From contig JAEDFL010000001.1 of assembly GCA_016292785.1 (NCBI GenBank), positions 1-64,000 on the forward strand: a DNA stretch of 64,000 nt, written 5' to 3'. This DNA comes from Clostridiaceae bacterium (GTDB lineage: Bacteria > Bacillota > Clostridia > Oscillospirales > Acutalibacteraceae). Both the position numbers and the translations under genes were made by a program. This document shows, piece by piece, positions 25,056 to 33,096 of this stretch (positions are counted from its first letter, which is position 1; every line of letters starts with the position of its first letter). The notes beneath the pieces are model-generated. The model searched no databases. It was not told the origin of the DNA and saw only the letters and a list, made by a program, of their open reading frames with translations.

Positions 25056-25060
25056 ATATT

Positions 25061-25525
25061 TTATTGCAAACGCTCTTTCATCGCTCGTTCGATGTTTCTT
25101 GCCGCATCTTTTCTTGCGGCGGCGTCACGCTTGTCGTATAGCTTTTTACCCTTGCAAAGCCCGACCTTGACTTTTGCTCTGCCTTTCTTGAAATAGACCG
25201 AAAGGGGAATGAGCGAAAGTCCGTCCTGCTTTACCGTGCCGAAAAGCTTATTGATCTCACGCTTGTGCATAAGAAGCTTTCTGACTCTCATCGGATCACG
25301 GTTGAAAATGTTTCCGTGATCGTAAGGGCTTATGTGCATACCGTTTACAAATATTTCTCCGTCAACAATGTTGCACCACGAGTCTTTCAGGTTGAGCTTT
25401 CCCTGTCTTATCGACTTTATCTCGGTACCGAAAAGCTCAATTCCGGCCTCATATTCCTCAAGCACAAAGTAATCGTGGTATGCTTTTTTATTCTGTGCCG
25501 CAACTTTAATTTCATCCTTTTCCAT
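25061..25525 (-). CDS. smpB: SsrA-binding protein
   Basis: 154-aa RNA-binding protein that loads tmRNA on stalled ribosomes. Conserved blocks are NKKAYHDYFV near the N-terminus, EAGIELFGTEIKSIRQGK (about 27-45), YDHGN and the basic C-terminal tail KLYDKRDAAARKDAAR. Length is typical. It ends five bases before the tmRNA 5' end, so ssrA can be read through from the dnaA-smpB operon unless it has its own promoter inside smpB. Confidence 0.96.
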   Translation of the reverse strand: MEKDEIKVAAQNKKAYHDYFVLEEYEAGIELFGTEIKSIRQGKLNLKDSWCNIVDGEIFVNGMHISPYDHGNIFNRDPMRVRKLLMHKREINKLFGTVKQDGLSLIPLSVYFKKGRAKVKVGLCKGKKLYDKRDAAARKDAARNIERAMKERLQ

Positions 25526-25539
25526 ACCACGACCTCCTT

Positions 25540-26004
25540 TTACTTAGAATATCCGCCGTTGTAGTTTCTTCTGCGGCTTCTGGCATATCTTGCACGCTCT
25601 GCCGCCTGACGTTCTTCTTCTCTCTTTTTCTTGGCGTTGTAGACCTTTTTGAAGTCCTTTGCACCCTTGCCTGTACCCGATTTCTTTTTGACGACGGCTT
25701 TCTTTTTCTTAACTCCGTTTTCAATATCGGGGTTTTCCTTGTAAAGTATGATACTTCCGCCGATCACTTGAACGACCTGTGAGCCTGTTCCTGTGGCAAG
25801 CTTTTCCGCAATCTCTCTCGGCGTTTCGGGTGCGCTTTCAAGGAGTACCTTGAGCTTGATAAGCTCATGCGTGTTGAAAACCTCCTCGGTCTGTGCGATA
25901 ACCGCAGGTGTTACACCGCTTTTGCCGACTTGGAAAAGGGGATCAAGCCTGTTCGCCATTCCTCTAAGCTCCGCACGTCTTTTACTCGTCATTTTTTCTT
26001 CCAT
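25540..26004 (-). CDS. YhbY-type CRM-domain RNA-binding protein
   Basis: 154 aa. The first 100 residues are a CRM/YhbY domain (SKRRAELRGMANRLDPLFQV, then VGKSGVT and the GGSIILYK strand), which binds pre-50S ribosomes. The last 55 residues are a lysine/arginine-rich, low-complexity tail longer than in classical YhbY (about 97 aa). The start at 26004 follows CGGAG; it lies four bases after rdgB. Likely ribosome-assembly factor. Confidence 0.85.
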   Translation of the reverse strand: MEEKMTSKRRAELRGMANRLDPLFQVGKSGVTPAVIAQTEEVFNTHELIKLKVLLESAPETPREIAEKLATGTGSQVVQVIGGSIILYKENPDIENGVKKKKAVVKKKSGTGKGAKDFKKVYNAKKKREEERQAAERARYARSRRRNYNGGYSK

Positions 26005-26008
26005 ATAT

Positions 26009-26602
26009 TTACTCCGTAATGATTTTTTTCAGTTCTTCCGACATAAGCTTGAGAGCCTTGCCTCTGTGGCTCATTGCGTCCTTTTCCTCAGCGGTAATCT
26101 CGCCGAACGACTTTCCGCCGCTCATAAATACGGGATCATATCCAAATCCTCCGCTGCCGTGACGTTCGGTAAGTATTTCACCCTCACATTCGCCACGGAC
26201 GGTAATAACTTTTCCGTCGGGAAAAGCACAGCAGGCGGCGCAGACAAATCTTGCCGTTCTGTCTTTTCTTCCGACACCTTCAAGGTTGTTCAGAAGCTTA
26301 TCAATATTGGCTTCGTCGTTGCCGTGAACGCCCGAATAACGTGCCGAATAAACTCCAGGTTCACCGTTAAGGTAATCAACGCAAAGCCCCGAATCGTCCG
26401 CAATACAGGCGATTCCGCTGTCCTCACAGCCTGCAACGGCTTTGATACGGGCATTTTCCTCAAAAGTTGTGCCCGTTTCCTCAACGTCACGAAGCTCACA
26501 TCCGATATCCTCGGCAGTTACAACTTCAATTCCGAGAGGGGATAGTATGCGCTGAAGCTCAGTCTTTTTCTTATTATTATGGGTTGCAATCAGCAGTTTC
26601 AT
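26009..26602 (-). CDS. rdgB: Non-canonical purine NTP pyrophosphatase (RdgB/HAM1)
   Basis: 197-aa house-cleaning enzyme that hydrolyses (d)ITP and XTP. Motifs: THNNKKKTEL at the N-terminus, ADDSGLCVDYLNGEPGVYSA (about 67-86), SGGFGYDPVF and AMSHRGKAL at the C-terminus. The start overlaps the end of ftsY by four bases, showing translational coupling in the dnaA operon. Confidence 0.94.
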   Translation of the reverse strand: MKLLIATHNNKKKTELQRILSPLGIEVVTAEDIGCELRDVEETGTTFEENARIKAVAGCEDSGIACIADDSGLCVDYLNGEPGVYSARYSGVHGNDEANIDKLLNNLEGVGRKDRTARFVCAACCAFPDGKVITVRGECEGEILTERHGSGGFGYDPVFMSGGKSFGEITAEEKDAMSHRGKALKLMSEELKKIITE

Positions 26603-27588
26603 TCGGCAGTATCCTCCGCCGCCTTATCTTCGGCTTCATTTTCCATAAACATATTATCCTCATCGTGCTTGACCTCGTTGTCAAACAGTCCGTCGGCAAA
26701 GGCTTTCGGATTAAAAGGCTGAAGATCGTCTATTTTTTCACCGACACCGACAAATTTAACCGGAACCTTGAGGTCGTTCTTTATTGCAAGAACAACTCCT
26801 CCCTTTGCCGTTCCGTCAAGCTTGGTGAGAACAATACCCGTAATTTCGCATACATTCTTGAAGTCACGAGCCTGATTGACGGCATTCTGACCTGTCGTTG
26901 CGTCAAGAACAAGCAGACTCTCACGGTCATTGTAAGGAAGCTCCTTGTCAATTATTCTGTATATCTTGGCAAGCTCGTCCATGAGGTTTTTCTTGTTATG
27001 AAGACGTCCTGCGGTGTCGCAGATGATGATGTCCGCATCTCTTGCAATACCTGCCTGAATTGTGTCATAAACTACTGCGGCAGGATCGGCACCCTCGTGG
27101 TGCTGTACTATTTCAACACCTGCACGGTTTGCCCATTCCTCAAGCTGGTCTATTGCCGCCGCACGGAAGGTATCTGCCGCACCGAGGATAACTTTTTTGC
27201 CCTGAGCCTTATACATTGCTGCCATTTTACCGATCGTGGTGGTCTTGCCGACGCCGTTTACACCGATAACAAGTATGATTGAAGGCATCGTGATTAGTCC
27301 CATATCCTCGCCGCCCTCAAGCATCTCGGAAACAATCTCCTTGATCGCACCCTTGACCTGAGAGGACTTTTTGAGATGGTGCTTCGAGACATATTCTCTT
27401 AGCTTTTCGCAGATCTCGGCGGAGGTGTTCATTCCGACGTCACCCATAATGAGTATTTCTTCAAGATCGTCGTAGAGCTGATCGGTAATATCTTCATTTT
27501 CGCTGATAACCTCGTCTATCTTGCCGGAAATATTATCTCTCGTCTTTTTAAGTCCGAAGTTAAATTTTTTAAAAATATTTAAAGCCAT
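26599..27588 (-). CDS. ftsY: Signal recognition particle receptor FtsY
   Basis: 329-aa SRP GTPase that docks ribosome-SRP complexes at the membrane. It has the NG domains: G1 GVNGVGKTTT (about 110-119), DTFRAAAIDQL, DTAGRLHNK and TKLDGTAKGG. The acidic A domain found in E. coli is essentially absent; instead a short acidic tail EDKAAEDTAE sits at the C-terminus. It lies 12 bases after dnaA, so the essential targeting factor is expressed with the replication initiator. Confidence 0.95.
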   Translation of the reverse strand: MALNIFKKFNFGLKKTRDNISGKIDEVISENEDITDQLYDDLEEILIMGDVGMNTSAEICEKLREYVSKHHLKKSSQVKGAIKEIVSEMLEGGEDMGLITMPSIILVIGVNGVGKTTTIGKMAAMYKAQGKKVILGAADTFRAAAIDQLEEWANRAGVEIVQHHEGADPAAVVYDTIQAGIARDADIIICDTAGRLHNKKNLMDELAKIYRIIDKELPYNDRESLLVLDATTGQNAVNQARDFKNVCEITGIVLTKLDGTAKGGVVLAIKNDLKVPVKFVGVGEKIDDLQPFNPKAFADGLFDNEVKHDEDNMFMENEAEDKAAEDTAE

Positions 27589-27600
27589 AACTGCCTCCGA

Positions 27601-28899
27601 TTAACGTCCGTCACGGATGTTTTTGATGATGTTGTCAACAACACTGCGAATCTTGCTGTCCTCGTTGTATCTCTTTGTGAACTTATCAAGGCTGTATACA
27701 ACGGTTGAATGATCACGGTTAAATTCCTTACCAATATTTTTGGTTGAAAGTCCCGTCATTTCTCTGACAATATACATAGCCATCTGGCGCATTTCCGTAG
27801 TCTGAGCGTTCTGCTTCTTTGAATAAATATCTGCGCTGTCAGCTCCGTAGGTTCGAGCAACCTCGGTAACGATCTTATCTATCGTTACAGGGGTGGGACT
27901 GTTGTCAACGATAATATCCTTTATAGCCGTCTGAGCGGTCATAATATTGACGGGCATACCCTGCATGGTGACAAAGGCCTGCATTTTTTTAACTGCGCCC
28001 TCAAGCTGTCTGATATTGTTTTTGAGCTTTTCGGCTATGTACTGCACTATTTCATCGGAAAGCTCGAAATTAAGCACCTCTGCCTTTCGCTTGATGATAG
28101 CCATTCTGGTTTCAAGGTCAGGCGACTGAATGTCTGCCATAAGTCCCCATTCAAAGCGATTGCGAAGTCTGTCCTCAAGCAGGGCAATCTCCTTGGGCGG
28201 ACGGTCGGAGGTCAGAACAATCTGATTTCCGGCCTGATAAAGTGCGTTAAAGGTGTGGAAAAATTCCTCCTGAGTGGAGTCCTTGCCTGCGATAAACTGA
28301 ACGTCATCGACAAGAAGTATGTCCGCATTCCTGTATTTGTTGTGAAAATCCTCGGTGCTTTTCTGTCCGATATATTTAACAAGCTCGTTTGTAAAGCTTT
28401 CGCCTCTTGTATATACGATGTTTGATTCGGGATGCTTATCCTTGACGGCGTGCGCAATAGCGTTAAGCAGATGAGTCTTGCCGAGACCGGAGTTTCCGTG
28501 AATGAAAAGTGGGTTGTATTTTCCGCCCGGATCGTTTGCGACCGCACTTGCCGCAGCATATGCAAATCTGTTGGACGCTCCGACGATGAAGGAGTCGAAG
28601 GTGTCCTCGTCTGTCAGCAGATCCTCGTCGTTTTCCTCCTTTGCCGGCATTGATTTGTCAATATCGACAAGAACGATCTTAATATCAAAGCCGATAATAT
28701 TCTTGAACGAAAAAGCAAGCTTATCCATAAATCGACTCTCAACAATTTTACGCTTGAAGTCGGAAAGGGCGATAACTACCTCGTTATCGTCGAAGCTTAC
28801 AAGCTCCATATCCTTAAACCAAACATTGTATATGGATTCGGAGACCTGATTTTTACATTCTTCTTTAACCATTTCCCAAAGTTCCGCAAATGAATCCAT
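27601..28899 (-). CDS. dnaA: Chromosomal replication initiator DnaA
   Basis: 432-aa AAA+ initiator protein. N-terminal domain I (1-80), then Walker A GNSGLGKTHLL (about 136-146), Walker B ILLVDDVQF, and the C-terminal DNA-binding helix-turn-helix with FNRDHSTVVYSL. Complete and of normal size. Downstream are ftsY, rdgB, yhbY, smpB and ssrA rather than dnaN-recF. The promoter is at 28937-28965. Confidence 0.97.
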   Translation of the reverse strand: MDSFAELWEMVKEECKNQVSESIYNVWFKDMELVSFDDNEVVIALSDFKRKIVESRFMDKLAFSFKNIIGFDIKIVLVDIDKSMPAKEENDEDLLTDEDTFDSFIVGASNRFAYAAASAVANDPGGKYNPLFIHGNSGLGKTHLLNAIAHAVKDKHPESNIVYTRGESFTNELVKYIGQKSTEDFHNKYRNADILLVDDVQFIAGKDSTQEEFFHTFNALYQAGNQIVLTSDRPPKEIALLEDRLRNRFEWGLMADIQSPDLETRMAIIKRKAEVLNFELSDEIVQYIAEKLKNNIRQLEGAVKKMQAFVTMQGMPVNIMTAQTAIKDIIVDNSPTPVTIDKIVTEVARTYGADSADIYSKKQNAQTTEMRQMAMYIVREMTGLSTKNIGKEFNRDHSTVVYSLDKFTKRYNEDSKIRSVVDNIIKNIRDGR

Positions 28900-28936
28900 A
28901 GTTTTTTACATCTCCCGTTTGATTTGTTAGCAATTA

Positions 28937-28965
28937 AGTATATCACAAGGCAAAAATAATTGCAA
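28937..28965 (-). promoter_or_regulatory. Sigma-A promoter for dnaA operon
   Basis: Reading leftward, TTGCAA and TATACT with a 17-base spacer. No TTATCCACA-like DnaA box overlaps it, so classical autoregulation is not evident. Confidence 0.6.
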
Positions 28966-29081
28966 TGACTAAATTATACAATTATTATAATAACATTCTT
29001 TGTAATTTTTATTTCGCTTATATCCGACTACTTGAAAAACAGCAGTTCTTGTTTTATAATGTTAATAATGGAGGTGTAGAT

Positions 29082-30107
29082 ATGTCAGAAAAACTTTTAT
29101 CAATTATTCTTCCCGCATACAATGCCGAAAAAACAATTAAAAGAGCTGTTGACAGCGTACTTTGCAGTAAATCGGACGATTTTGAGCTTATTGTTATTGA
29201 CGACGGATCAAAGGACTCCACCAATGATATTGTCAGAAGCTATAACGATCCGAGACTTTCTTTGATTACGAAGGAAAATTCCGGAGTTTCATCAACCCGT
29301 AATTACGGCATCGAAAAAGCGACCGGCAAATATATCACATTTATTGACAGCGACGACGAGTATGCCGCAGGTGCGATCGACAGGATTCTCTCTTACGCAA
29401 ACAGCGAGGACTTTGATTTGCTCGGCTTCGGATATTACGGAGAATGGATTAAAAACGGCAAGGTTTATAAAACGGACGCAAACTCGGTTTCACAAAAGCT
29501 TTCTTTTAATATTGAAGACGCCGCACCGTATTTCAGATATATTTTTGAATCCTCACACATTCTTTTACAGACCTCTTGGAATAAGGTTTTCAAAAGGGAA
29601 ATAATAGCTGAGAACGGTATCAGGTTTGATGAGAGTATGGTATGCTACGAAAACCTTACAATGATATTTGATTACCTTAAATATGCACGGAAGATCGTCT
29701 TTTTGAACGATATACTATATAAATATTGTTTTTATGCCGAGAGCAATGTAAACGTTATTCAAAAGAGGAGAAAGCTTGATCTGACCTCAGATGTTTCAAA
29801 ATGCTATGAGAAGTTCATCGAGCTTTGCGAAAAGTATTCGTATGACGATCAGTACAGAGCCTTTATGGACTCTTCTTTCCTCAATGACTTTGTTTATTGC
29901 AGCAGAAAATATTTTGAGAAATCGGAACAATATTCAAAGAGCCAACAGCTTGACGCATTTTCAAAATACCTCAGGGACGACGGTATGACAAAGCTCAGGA
30001 ACGGTTATCTTTCGGGAATGACATTTTACAGATTGATCTTCACTCTGAACGACAAGGGCTTAAAGCATATAGCCTACGCCCTGTACAAAAAAATGATAAT
30101 CAAGTAA
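29082..30107 (+). CDS. Family 2 glycosyltransferase
   Basis: 341-aa GT-A fold glycosyltransferase. The start at 29082 follows GGAGGTG; a longer in-frame extension upstream lacks a ribosome binding site. The GT2 core has LSIILPAYNAEKTI, VIDDGSKDST and FIDSDDEY (D-x-D, about residue 85). No membrane segment. It is inserted between dnaA and rpmH, two genes that normally flank the origin, and probably builds a cell-surface glycan. Acceptor and donor unknown. Confidence 0.88.
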   Translation: MSEKLLSIILPAYNAEKTIKRAVDSVLCSKSDDFELIVIDDGSKDSTNDIVRSYNDPRLSLITKENSGVSSTRNYGIEKATGKYITFIDSDDEYAAGAIDRILSYANSEDFDLLGFGYYGEWIKNGKVYKTDANSVSQKLSFNIEDAAPYFRYIFESSHILLQTSWNKVFKREIIAENGIRFDESMVCYENLTMIFDYLKYARKIVFLNDILYKYCFYAESNVNVIQKRRKLDLTSDVSKCYEKFIELCEKYSYDDQYRAFMDSSFLNDFVYCSRKYFEKSEQYSKSQQLDAFSKYLRDDGMTKLRNGYLSGMTFYRLIFTLNDKGLKHIAYALYKKMIIK

Positions 30108-30142
30108 ATTTGTAAACATTGACTTCATTTCATAAAAAATGA

Positions 30143-30171
30143 TTGACATTAAAAGGATTTTATTATATAAT
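30143..30171 (+). promoter_or_regulatory. Consensus sigma-A promoter for rpmH operon
   Basis: TTGACA and TATAAT with a 17-base spacer, perfect hexamers, 78 bases before the rpmH ATG. Confidence 0.8.
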
Positions 30172-30248
30172 AACAAAACGTGAGTGCATTTACTTTAAAT
30201 TTGTCGCTCAGTATACCTAAGTAAAAATACGAAACGGAGGTCAGAGTA

Positions 30249-30383
30249 ATGAAGAGAACTTACCAGCCTAAGAAGCGTCACAGAAAGATGGAGCACGGTT
30301 TCCGTAAGAGAATGTCTGACAGAAACGGACGCAAGGTTCTTGCACGTCGTCGTGCAAAGGGCAGAAAGCAGCTTACTTACTAA
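30249..30383 (+). CDS. rpmH: Ribosomal protein bL34
   Basis: 44-aa, highly basic protein of the large ribosomal subunit; it has the invariant MKRTYQPKKRHRK start and a normal length. A CGGAGG ribosome binding site precedes the ATG. It heads the conserved rpmH-rnpA-yidD-yidC-khpB operon. Confidence 0.97.
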   Translation: MKRTYQPKKRHRKMEHGFRKRMSDRNGRKVLARRRAKGRKQLTY

Positions 30384-30414
30384 TTTATGGGTTTTTGCCC
30401 ACCGTTGAACGGAT

Positions 30415-30771
30415 TTGATATTTTTGCCTGATAAAAAATACTTTGTTTTAAAGCAAAATAGCGATTTCCGACGAGCTTACGGCAGAGGAAAATCATTTTC
30501 TGATCCTGCGTTGGTTACTTATGTTTTAAAAAATAACCGCGCGGGAATTTGTCGTATGGGTATAACTACAAGTAAGAAGATTGGCAATGCGGTTGAAAGA
30601 AACCGTGCCAGAAGAATTATTCGGGCAGCCTTCAGAGATAACCTCCCCGATATTAAGGGCGGTTATGATTTTGTTTTCGTTGCCAGGACAAGAACCAAAT
30701 TTCTTAAAAGCACAGATGTTTCTGTTATTATGGCGAAGCATCTTGCAAAAGCGGGCGTGAAAAAGAAATGA
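30415..30771 (+). CDS. rnpA: Ribonuclease P protein component
   Basis: 118-aa basic protein that pairs with the rnpB RNA (also in this window) to mature tRNA 5' ends. The RNR motif region GNAVERNRARRIIRAAFR (about 62-79) is diagnostic. TTG at 30415 is the likely start, since a GAACGGA sequence precedes it; a TTG three codons later is possible. It overlaps yidD by four bases. Confidence 0.94.
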   Translation: MIFLPDKKYFVLKQNSDFRRAYGRGKSFSDPALVTYVLKNNRAGICRMGITTSKKIGNAVERNRARRIIRAAFRDNLPDIKGGYDFVFVARTRTKFLKSTDVSVIMAKHLAKAGVKKK

Positions 30772-31019
30772 GAAGCTTTCTCATAAGATGTATCAAGTTT
30801 TACCAAAGGCATATTTCGCCTCATCTTCCGCCCATGTGCAGGTATTATCCGACCTGCTCTCACTACGCCGTAGAGGCGATTGAGGTTCACGGAGCTTTAA
30901 AAGGATCTTTCCTTGCTCTGTTACGGTTGCTCAGGTGCAACCAGCTTTTTAAGGGAGGTTATGACCCTGTTCCTCCGAAAAAAGAAAAGGGTTGCAAAGG
31001 AAAAGGAGACAAACAATGA
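30768..31019 (+). CDS. yidD: Membrane protein insertion efficiency factor YidD
   Basis: 83-aa small protein of the inner leaflet that aids YidC-dependent insertion. Signature: CRYYPTCSHYAVEAIEVHG (about 24-42) and GGYDPVPP. An amphipathic N-terminus and a basic C-terminal tail are typical. Its stop overlaps the yidC start as ATGA. Confidence 0.95.
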   Translation: MRSFLIRCIKFYQRHISPHLPPMCRYYPTCSHYAVEAIEVHGALKGSFLALLRLLRCNQLFKGGYDPVPPKKEKGCKGKGDKQ

Positions 31020-32005
31020 ACGCAATTTATAACGCTCTGTATAAGTATATTACACCGCTTTTCGGTTATATTATGCTTTTCTTTTACGGAATTGTTGACG
31101 GGTTTAACGGCAACTACGGAATAGCAATTATTCTTTTTACCGTTTTTGCACGTCTTGTTACTCTTCCGTCCACAATCAGTCAGCAGAAGGGTATGGCGAA
31201 ACAGCAGCGTCTTGCTCCGAAGATCAGACGTATTCAGGAGAAATATGCAGGTAACCAGCAGAAAATTCAGGAAGAGACGCAGAATCTCTATGCCCGAGAG
31301 GGTTACAATCCGATGTCTGCCGGCTGTCTTCCTCTTTTGATTCAGTTCCCGTTTATTATCGGTCTTTTCGGCGTTCTCTACAATCCGCTCCGCTATGCTA
31401 TCGGTCTTGATGCGGCGGCTTCGGATCAGTTTGTCGAGGTCTTTTCAAACATGGTGAACGACGGCATTATCGACGTCGGCTCCAAGGTTGACAGATATTA
31501 TCCGCTTTATATCATTCAGCATTTCGACGCTGTAAAGGACTATATCGTATCAAAGGGAATTACGACGATTTCCGACGACGCAATTACGAGAATCCAGACC
31601 TTTATTGATGCAGACAGATTCACCTTCCTCGGTCTTGAGCTTGGTGTTCAGCCGAAATTCAAGGAGTTCAACAAATACTGGCTCATTCCTATTCTTTCCG
31701 GCGTTACTTCCCTTATTTCTGCAATTATTATGCAGGTTCAGCAGAAGAGAACAAATCCTTCCGCCAATGCACCCGGCGCAGGCTGCACAATGCTTGTTAT
31801 GCCGATCATGTCGGTTTGGTTTGCATTCCTCTTCCCGAGCGGTATCGGTGTATATTGGATCGCTTCCAACGTTATTTCCACGATCCAGTCGCTCGTACTC
31901 AAGAAGGTTATTTCTCCTCAGAAGAATATCGCAAAGCTGATGATTAAGGAATCAGTTGAACGCCGTTCAAGAGAGAACAGCATCAAGCGGATAAAAAACA
32001 GCTAA
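31016..32005 (+). CDS. yidC: Membrane protein insertase YidC
   Basis: 329-aa Oxa1/YidC family insertase. The ATG at 31016 overlaps the yidD stop and is preceded by AAAAGGAGA. About five membrane segments are seen; the conserved arginine of the hydrophilic groove lies in FTVFARLVTLP (about residue 47). Unlike many Gram-positive forms, no lipobox cysteine is seen at the N-terminus. An extra extracytoplasmic stretch (about 130-210) separates segments two and three. It works with SecYEG or alone. Confidence 0.94.
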   Translation: MNAIYNALYKYITPLFGYIMLFFYGIVDGFNGNYGIAIILFTVFARLVTLPSTISQQKGMAKQQRLAPKIRRIQEKYAGNQQKIQEETQNLYAREGYNPMSAGCLPLLIQFPFIIGLFGVLYNPLRYAIGLDAAASDQFVEVFSNMVNDGIIDVGSKVDRYYPLYIIQHFDAVKDYIVSKGITTISDDAITRIQTFIDADRFTFLGLELGVQPKFKEFNKYWLIPILSGVTSLISAIIMQVQQKRTNPSANAPGAGCTMLVMPIMSVWFAFLFPSGIGVYWIASNVISTIQSLVLKKVISPQKNIAKLMIKESVERRSRENSIKRIKNS

Positions 32006-32053
32006 ATTCAGAAAATAACACATTTGTGTAATCTTTACAGGTGGTGAAAACCG

Positions 32054-32998
32054 TTGATAAAAGAAGCATTCGGAAAAGGCGCTACTACCGAGGCGGCTAT
32101 CGAAGCCGCTAAAAACGAGCTCGGAGCTCCATGGGACGCCGATGTAAATATTGAGGTTTTAAAAACTGCTAAGAAAAAGACTCTCGGACTTTTCGGCGGC
32201 TCTCTCGCAGAGGTAAGAGCCTATTATGAAATTCCCGATGAGGTCAAAAAGCCTGAAGCAAAGGCTAAAAAGCAGAAACCCGTAGAAGCAGAAAAGAAAG
32301 AGGCTAAGAAGCCCGAAGCCAAAAAGGAAGCTCCGGAAAAAAAGCAGGAGCCTATTAAGGAAACTGTCAAGACAGTCGGAAACGCTTCAAAGGCGGCAGA
32401 GGCTTATATCAAGAGTATTCTTGAAGGTATGGGCGTTGAGGACGCTAAAATCTCCGCTAACGAGGATGATGAGAGCGTTTATGTTCAGCTTGACTGCGGC
32501 AACGATTACGGCTTTGTGATCGGCAGGAGAGGTGAGACACTCGACGCAATCCAGTATCTTACAAGACTTGTTATCAACAAGGGTAAGGACAGCTATAAGC
32601 GTGTTTCTATCAATGCGGGCAATTACAGAGAAAAGAGAGAGGAAACTCTCCGTGAGCTTGCAAAGAAAAACGCATCAAGAGTAAAAAAATACGGCAGAAA
32701 TGTCTGCCTTGATCCCATGAATCCCTATGAAAGACGTATTATTCATACGACTATTCAGGAGATAGAGGGCGTTGATTCTCATTCTATCGGTTCGGAAAGC
32801 GACAGGAGAGTTGTTATAACGCTTGCAGAGGGCTTTAAGGCTACAAATCCGTCGGGCGGCAGAAATCGCAGAGGGGATTACAGACGTTCGGATAACCGTT
32901 CACATTCAAAGGAACAGCAGCAGCCGACAAGAGCTCCGCGTTCTGATCTTGAGGGTACTCTTTACGGTAAAATTGAGCCTAAAAACAAAGAGGAATAA
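32054..32998 (+). CDS. khpB: RNA-binding protein KhpB (Jag/EloR)
   Basis: 314-aa protein with a Jag-N domain (IKEAFGKGATTEAAIEAA, 1-50), a lysine/alanine/proline-rich linker (about 70-115), a KH domain with GFVIGRRGETLDAIQYL (about 157-173) and an R3H domain (about 200-265). KhpB binds RNA and affects cell elongation in Gram-positives. TTG at 32054 follows AGGTGGTGAAAACCG. Last gene of the rpmH operon; a terminator follows. Confidence 0.93.
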   Translation: MIKEAFGKGATTEAAIEAAKNELGAPWDADVNIEVLKTAKKKTLGLFGGSLAEVRAYYEIPDEVKKPEAKAKKQKPVEAEKKEAKKPEAKKEAPEKKQEPIKETVKTVGNASKAAEAYIKSILEGMGVEDAKISANEDDESVYVQLDCGNDYGFVIGRRGETLDAIQYLTRLVINKGKDSYKRVSINAGNYREKREETLRELAKKNASRVKKYGRNVCLDPMNPYERRIIHTTIQEIEGVDSHSIGSESDRRVVITLAEGFKATNPSGGRNRRGDYRRSDNRSHSKEQQQPTRAPRSDLEGTLYGKIEPKNKEE

Positions 32999-33009
32999 GA
33001 TTTTTAAAG

Positions 33010-33041
33010 AAGCGGACAATATAATTATGTTGTTCGCTTTT
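33010..33041 (+). terminator. Intrinsic terminator of rpmH operon
   Basis: AAGCGGACAA ... TTGTTCGCTT stem followed by a short T-run. Confidence 0.7.
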
Positions 33042-33096
33042 CGTCATTTCTCCGAGGTGAAATGTCACCTTACGGATTCGTTTAAATGGAGTTGAT

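Noticed and set aside
24956..25196. Short open frames on the + strand over ssrA and smpB
   Set aside because: They are antisense to the tmRNA and smpB.
28900..30248. Replication origin with DnaA boxes between dnaA and rpmH
   Set aside because: No TTATCCACA-like cluster was seen in either non-coding gap; a single near match near 16072 is isolated.
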